A DNA stretch of 64,000 bases from Albugo candida. Lineage: Eukaryota; Oomycota; Peronosporomycetes; Albuginales; Albuginaceae. The position numbers and the translations under genes are program-made. The DNA lies in the NCBI GenBank assembly GCA_905220665.1, contig CAJNAR010000155.1, forward strand, positions 675,838 to 739,837, written 5' to 3'. Each line of letters starts with the position of its first letter. Within the stretch, counting starts at the first letter, position 1. Of the stretch, positions 58,201-64,000 are shown piece by piece. The notes under the pieces are model-generated. The model made no database searches. It saw only the letters and a list, made by a program, of their open reading frames with translations, and was not told the origin of the DNA.

Positions 58201-58740
58201 TTTGTGACTTATGATAAACTTACTCATCCCATAAATTCTAGATGCGTAGTCCTTGTCTTTCTTTACATTTGCTTTTTGGAGAAGAGATCAAAGCCTCTAA
58301 AGGATTGTTTCACCATCTGAAACCAGCTTGTACAAATTATCATACAAGAATGATGTGTCGCAGCAACACTCTTCGTACAAGGGATAGAAGAGCACACTGC
58401 CCAGTGCATAGTGGGCCTTCTTTGCATTCTTTTTACGTACTATTTTGTTTTCATGCCCCATTAAGTAATGTAATTTATTGGTAAACCTAATGGGGTGAGT
58501 GTGTTTGACTATTCGAAAACTACACAATCTAAATTCTGTATGAAGGATCAAATAAAGAGAATTATACCGGTGCCATCATTCAAATTTTGCTTTGACAGCA
58601 AAACGCCGGCAAATACTGTGCTGGTAGCTTGTGCACTACGCGCTTTCCACAAACAGCGAAGATTAACAATGATTTTTTGTCTCTTCTCATGCATTGATAT
58701 ACAGATATTGAATTAGGGTAAATATTCCTGACAACCCTAT
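55206..58740. other. Mostly decayed interval, several short frames
   Basis: Frames such as 56838-57095 + (CVSQRKTQQFISNYFLQQST) and 57117-57332 + (SESLFVATLAVSGMITMNTF) have protein-like composition and follow each other, so a decayed gene on the plus strand is possible at about 56.2-57.3 kb. No family recognised. The remainder has dense stops. Confidence 0.35.
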
Positions 58741-58749
58741 CTTACATGG

Positions 58750-60170
58750 CAAGCGCAGCGCCAATGATCCAGTTTTTTATATTACTGGAGCGACCGACCA
58801 AAAAGCACTTTTCGTCTTTCCGAACAAAATAGCTCAGCTTTGAAAGTGTGAATAGTTCTGATCAGAATCATCGATAAAATTGAATGTTGAAATTTAAACT
58901 TGGAGATTTGTACACAATTGATTGTATCAGTTGGAGAATCGGATATTCCAGGCATTCCTTTGATTGATAGGTCATATGCCCAAGATGGGAATTGGCTGTG
59001 AAGACTTCCAAAGTAGAAATGGACGTTTTCTTTCTCATTAACGGTATCAACGATATTGACACGGGTATATTCGATGCGGAACGAAAATTTGACGTGTATC
59101 TCACTCATGGAATCCGGATTTACTTGAAAATGCTTTTGTTGAAATGTATTTGAATTTGCACTCGATGCAATAGAGGTAGAAGTAAAAGTAAATATACTTA
59201 ACATTAATCTTCTGTGTTAACACTACAACATGCAAGCGCAACGGCATTACAAACTTGACTATGTCATGTTTCACATGACGTCCGTCTGGTACCACGTGGT
59301 GACCGTCTCCCTTCGTCCCATCTGTCACGCTGTCACCAAACAGCCGTTAAGGTGATATTGGACTTTACCTATGATGGGTCTTGCAGTTGACGCGCAAAAA
59401 CTTGATGAAACTGCCAGGAAACGATCTCTTCTAACAGGTTTCGTTCGAACAAAAGCGCTTGAGCTTCTCGATCAATGAATATATTTATCGACCCTCTAGC
59501 TATGACATACCCACTATTTTTGGCACTCCCACTAATAGCGATAGCGTAGCCTTGCATATGCTACAAAAAACCCTTAATCAGTTCAACGCTGAACAATTCG
59601 TACTTGTAATTTTCCGGTAGCTATTCGGATTTTCATGATTTTAATTTATCTCCTTCGTCTTTATTTATCGGAATCCGAGTGGCTTGCGTAGAATTACGAG
59701 GTATCTCTTAAATTCGCGGTACCATTACCTCCCACCAAGCGGGGCCGAAAAGCTTGAATTACAGAGGGAACCAGGTCGCATCCCAACGATGGAATACCAC
59801 ACAAAGCCAAAAAAGTTTCTTTGTATCCACCATTGTTGTTGATGGACAATTTGAAAATGAGTTCCAACTTCATCGGCTCTGCTTCACCACACAGTGCAAA
59901 AGTGGGACATAACCCCTTCATATGGGAAAATCGTGAATGTTATATGAATGGTTGTTTTTGAAATTTTAAACAGAGGAATAAGGACTAAAAACAAGAGATA
60001 ATCCACCAATGCTTGTGCAGCAGAGTTGTGCGACTGTGTTGTTGACGCAGTCAATTTCTGCGTAAGCATTTGGAATCGAATGCCGAATGGAGCTTCTGAC
60101 GTACCTTTGTGACTTGATTCGGTATTGCGTTTTACAGGTTTAGCAGATGAATGAAGCGTCAACGTTGAGG
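58750..60170 (-). pseudogene. Decayed paralogue of the 40.6-kb pepsin-like protein
   Basis: On the minus strand the end of the gene is clearly homologous to the 40.6-kb protein. LFTLSKLSYFVRKDEKC then NWIIGAALAM (about 58850-58745) corresponds to LFTLTKPNYFVRS...KC then KWVIGAALAK. Upstream, VQISKFKFQHS in a different frame corresponds to LALPKFEFQSA. Segments at 59.7-59.9 kb (ELIFKLSINNNGG) and 59.9-60.15 kb (IDCVNNTVAQLCCTS) match the expected N-terminal exon. Several frameshifts and stops separate them. Here too no Asp-Thr/Ser-Gly is seen. Confidence 0.6.
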
Positions 60171-60442
60171 TGAGTAAAACAGCTTATTCAAGATCTGGTA
60201 CATAATGAGTTTGCACTATAGTCTGTAAAACAAGTAATATACATTCGTGAATGCGATCTAAGAATTTAGACAAATGCGACGTAGCCTTATTATTATGCTT
60301 TTGCGCCCAGAAAGCAAATTGACCAAATTTGACTTCCCTCCTCAAATATAGTAGATCGCGTGATTTCATAGATGCGTATATATCATATTCCTGATACCAG
60401 ATTTCCTTGGCACGGAAAATTCGTTGTTCAAACATGATTTGA
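60171..60442. other. Gap between pepsin-like relic and MULE relic
   Basis: One minus-strand frame (60435-60184, LYLRREVKFGQFAFWAQKHN) of unknown identity ends at the transposon boundary. No other content is visible. Confidence 0.35.
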
Positions 60443-62686
60443 GGGAATTGCTACTTCCACCCACCGATGTGATTTTTGACCAATCAGATTGCGGCGTTAT
60501 AACCACGCCAAATTTCAATATTGCAACCCAACTTTTTATTATATGATTGGGCAGAATTAGTCTATGCTAGTTCATTTTTCCTTTCAGAATCACGCAACGT
60601 TTGTCCACGGCATTTTAGGGCTTTGCTCACCTGCATCTTGCCTACACGATGATAATAGTGTAAAAACCTTCGTGGGACATTTTTGGATATCATGTCCCTC
60701 CCTGTTACATTTTTACATCGTCGCTTAGACTACATCGCATGCCCAAATGCTGACGGTTCGCGCTTTGTTGATGAATTGGAAACCTTATTCTGGGCCCAAA
60801 GTGGATATTCTTTCGCCTTCACGACAGGAAGTTCAGCAAGGACCTAAGAATTTTCCACTTCCCAATTTCGGAATTTTAGCATGTATAATTGACTATTAGG
60901 CTGGCGAGCAATTTGAATGGCGGCTTTAAAGTGCTTTCAAGTGGAGCTGAAAGGATGAAATTTTGTTCGGCATGATGGAAACTTGCTTGGCCCCTTCCGT
61001 TATTGCATTGTAATTAATGTCACCTAGGTGCCAATGCTGGTTGATCAATGTTGAGGGTATGGGGCTGCTACATGGCTCATGAATTTCAAGCACACATGGT
61101 AATCCCATAGTGCTCCGCAACGTATGACTGCACGCATTCTTCAAATCCCCTTCCGGTCTATCAAATTGCCCTTCGATTTTTTCAGAGCAAAAACGGAGAC
61201 GCGTCCGACCAGCTGCTCATAAGATACACTACCACGGAATAGATGTGAGATTCGGATGCGATTGTTAGAAATGTTTGCTTCAAGCTCCCGGGCTTGGTGC
61301 TCAATGGCTTGCTTCATTCTTGCCTTAACAAGATCTAAATTTCCAATCGATGTTTGTGGGTACCGCTTAAAGCCGAATGCGCTCCTTGAACCTTCGACGT
61401 CGAAGTATTTTGAAAATGCATCACCTTGTCTGTCCAGGCACGCACAGATTTTGCTTCATGCGGAATCCAGGTTTTCTCCAAATAGCTGACAACGTCCGAT
61501 TTTCCAACATATTTAATTTTAAATGCGCTCCACCTGCATCATAGTTCGCAATTGTCTTTGATCTACAAACATTTGTCAACTTTCCAAAAACTCCTCCCAT
61601 TCCTCGTTCGTGTTAAATTGTTTCTTGCAATTTACAAGTAATTCTTATTCGATATACCACATGCATAGGAGATGTGCGCAGCCCGGAAATATTTTTATAA
61701 TGGCACCAGCTAGTGCCAAGTCACGATCTGTAACCAGAACGTATGGAGTTTGTACCAACATGTTTCGCAACTACTTAAGTGCCCAGATATAATCTGCCTC
61801 CCCCTCCCTTGATACAAATTCAATAGCCAAGTAAATTGTTGAGTTCATTCCCGTTCGTCCAACAATGCTCAGCAGAAGAATCCTGAATTTGTTCGTTTTG
61901 TACGTACAATCCAGGGGAAGAATCCCACCATACCGGCAAGCTAAACGGATGGATGTTGGATGGGCCATGGACAAATGTGTGACGCGCCCATCACCGGTGG
62001 TTTGAACACTATACGTGCACGTGCCAGATGTAAGTTCATCCATCAAAGCCTGGATCGGGGACCTGCTCCCAATACCTTCAGACGACATTGCGCTTTGGCG
62101 TTGTAGAAGGTTTTCGCCGTGGCCAGTGATTCGGGAAATTCACGACGCAAAAGTGTTAATCCCTGATGTGCGGAGACTCCAGCTGATAAAAGTTCCTGTA
62201 CGCGGCCCTTTTATTCTTCAGTCATTCTTCGGCATCCTGGATGCCCAGTCATACTCTCTGAAGGTTCATGATTGTGTTGGCTGTTGCGCATTTTGACCTT
62301 CCAGCAACCATCTCCAAGGACACCCATGCAGCCTGGTCATGTCTTTCGTGTCTTTCCCTCAACATTTCCAGCAGAGCGTTTCCTATACTCCCCACCAAGA
62401 TCACAAGCAAGCAAAAATCGCCTGTCTCCATCTGAACGTTTTATCGACAGCCCATAGCCAGACTCACGACACACGTGGCAAACGTTTTCAATGAGATCAC
62501 AACAAGTGGCAAAAGATTGGTTCCAACTGATGAAAGAGGACATTGATAAAGGTGGGTGGAAATATTGAAAAGCTAGGTGGAAATAAAGCCGTAATCTGAT
62601 TGGTCAGAAAGTCACTTTAGTGTGGTAATAACAACGTAATCTGATTGGTCAAAATATCACATTGTTGAGTGGAAATAGCAATTCTC
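60443..62686 (-). mobile_element. Mutator-like (MULE/FAR1-type) DNA transposon relic with terminal inverted repeats
   Basis: The ends form inverted repeats of about 68 bp: left 60443-60510, right 62615-62686. Shared core in one orientation is aatctgattggtcaaaa, followed by a (g)tggaa(g/a)tagcaatt end. The right end has a second internal copy (about 62588-62612) preceded by two ggtgg(g)tggaaat-type units. Between them lies a broken transposase on the minus strand. I could not find a convincing 9-bp target duplication next to the ends, so the exact borders may be off by a few bases. Confidence 0.65.
60926..62543 (-). pseudogene. MULE transposase pseudogene
   Basis: The parts of a MULE/FAR1-type transposase appear in order on the minus strand. 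The N-terminal DNA-binding-like part is ESGYGLSIKRSDGDRRFLLA, CDLGG, at 62.35-62.54 kb. The core domain has LACRYGGILPLDCTYKTNKF, IVGRTGMNSTIYLAIEFVSR and EGEADYIWAL at 61.77-62.09 kb. PYVLVTDRDLALAGAIIKIF, with the DRD catalytic-type segment and then C.HLLCMWYIE, lies at about 61.66-61.76 kb. The C-terminal LRSTMGLPCVLEIHEPC and HWHLGDI is at 60.98-61.13 kb. At least four stops or frame changes interrupt it. The enzyme would cut and re-insert the element; this copy cannot. Confidence 0.8.
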
Positions 62687-63806
62687 TAATGTTGAGCTAC
62701 TATATCGCCTCAGTCAACGGCTACGTGACTGCAGCTGGCTGCAGCTGAAAAAATAGACAGCTGCAAGATCACCTTTAAACCGACATATTGATGATATTTA
62801 TCTGCATTCCGCCCATTGTCTCAGTGTCACAACTACCGCAAAAAGCTACTACCTCCCAGCAGGATACGATGTCATTCTGCATGATGATCGCATATGTTTT
62901 GATATCACTTTTTCTTGAATACCTTTCCTGTCGCTACTAAATTATCTTGAGATTCTGATGATCCAAAACTCTGCACAGACATGAGCTTCACAGTCGATAC
63001 TTTGAAGTGTCTCACTTCGGAGCTCTTACTGACACAAAGCTTCTTCAGTCGAAACAGCTTCTCGATGTGGAATATGAACTTTCGATTTTACTCTCATAAC
63101 ATGCAAGAACTGTCGAAGTATTGATCTTTGTCGCCCTCAGTAGTGTTGATTATCGCAGAAGAGAGACTTTTGTCTGTTGCTAGGTGCACTGATAATTGCC
63201 TACGTTTTAAACATCCCAGCGCAATGACTTATCGTCCTAGCTGAGTTGAATTACAACCTCATTTCTATCTGAAGAAATCCATGCATAGAAGTGTAAGCTA
63301 CAAGTCTTTTGTGCTAGAAGGTCAATGGTGAAAAGAGATTAGATTTGTTAAGGAACGGTTTCCATATGGACTAGTTGTGATGTTTGGAATGATGAAGAGG
63401 ACTCAAATGACCAGCCAGACATTTTCCAGTTCAGTAAAGTAGAAGGATTTGATTCAATCCGTACCACAAATCCATACATCTTGCATCAAATTGATGTTGA
63501 TGAAAAAGGCGAATAGATCATAGCTCATCATGATAATACAGTGTTGAGATCTCCGTTCTCACCTTATCTTCTGAGATGTGTACGTGTCATTTTGAGATCA
63601 TTTTTGCTGTCGCCGTCATTTCAAATTAACGGTGCTCACTCTCAATTATACTTTAGCAATAAATATGCAAGGACGATACTCTTCTAGCTTCATCGTTTAG
63701 TACTAACATCGTTGGAGTTGACGTGATGTCCCACACCCGTAGTCGACTTTGTCTTTAGAGGTCTAATCGAGTTTATATCGTGTGATTGCACTCGGTCCAC
63801 CTTGTC
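62687..63806. other. Telomere-proximal interval without genes
   Basis: No frame above about 60 codons and no recognisable motif in the last kilobase before the telomere. No telomere-associated tandem repeat is evident; the array starts directly after unique-looking sequence. Confidence 0.55.
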
Positions 63807-64000
63807 TTAGGGTTTAGGGTTTAGGGTTTAGGGTTTAGGGTTTAGGGTTTAGGGTTTAGGGTTTAGGGTTTAGGGTTTAGGGTTTAGGGTTTAGGGTTTA
63901 GGGTTTAGGGTTTAGGGTTTAGGGTTTAGGGTTTAGGGTTTAGGGTTTAGGGTTTAGGGTTTAGGGTTTAGGGTTTAGGGTTTAGGGTTTAGGGTTTAGG
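63807..64000 (+). repeat. Telomere repeat array (TTTAGGG)n
   Basis: About 27.7 perfect copies of the 7-base unit TTTAGGG run to the end of the window, starting with a partial unit at 63807. The G-rich strand points outward to the right. This is the repeat type of most plants, and also of oomycetes and several other protists. I see no degenerate units at the inner edge. Confidence 0.98.

Noticed and set aside
62687..62710. A 9-bp target duplication for the MULE relic
   Set aside because: The bases outside the two ends (catgatttga and taatgttgag) share only a few positions; not good enough to claim.

Overview
This is a eukaryotic chromosome end. The last 194 bases are an uninterrupted array of the plant/oomycete-type telomere unit TTTAGGG, G-rich strand running toward the right end, so the window is an intact arm: conserved core on the left, telomere on the right. 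The core genes carry very short introns (45-65 nt, mostly gtacg- or gtgng-type donors), and two divergent start regions have an oomycete-like initiator (YCATTYY) 25-31 nt before the ATG. Telomere type, tiny introns, dense core genes and a degenerate subtelomere full of putative secreted-protein relics fit an oomycete (stramenopile). A biotroph such as Albugo is my guess, and the genus is not proven by the sequence.

Layout. (1) 0.4-10.3 kb is compact core: a RecQ-type DNA helicase in 11 exons (+), pantoate--beta-alanine ligase in 3 exons (-, its stop codon 6 nt from the recQ stop), a CLASP/TOG-type HEAT-repeat protein in 4 exons (+, divergent from panC), and a single-exon importin-beta/karyopherin of the IPO5/Kap121 type (-). 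(2) From 10.3 kb to about 46 kb gene density collapses. I see two open secreted or secreted-like reading frames (13.0 kb and 40.6 kb), one short putative secreted protein (26.3 kb), a frame-broken neighbour (26.9-27.8 kb), a decayed coiled-coil gene (43.9-45.9 kb), and long stretches of decayed sequence. The decay is structured: one block is present three times (about 21.7-23.0, 31.4-32.9 and 37.1-38.2 kb), and another at least twice (about 20.3-21.1 and 29.7-30.4 kb). (3) 46.4-54.1 kb is a 7.7-kb insertion: a LINE (ORF1, an extra ORF, APE endonuclease, reverse transcriptase, zinc-knuckle tail) lying between terminal inverted repeats with a perfect 7-bp target duplication. (4) 55.0-55.2 kb holds two head-to-head tRNA-like sequences, probably a SINE or tRNA relic. 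(5) 58.7-60.2 kb is a decayed paralogue of the 40.6-kb protein. (6) 60.4-62.7 kb is a Mutator-like (MULE/FAR1-type) transposon relic with terminal inverted repeats. (7) 62.7-63.8 kb shows no gene, and the telomere follows.

The core genes are unrelated housekeeping functions. The most interesting accessory content is the family around 40.6 kb, whose C-terminal half resembles the C-terminal lobe of pepsin-like aspartic proteases but shows no Asp-Thr/Ser-Gly catalytic triplet. Copies and fragments are scattered through the arm, suggesting subtelomeric amplification and decay of a secreted, probably non-catalytic family.
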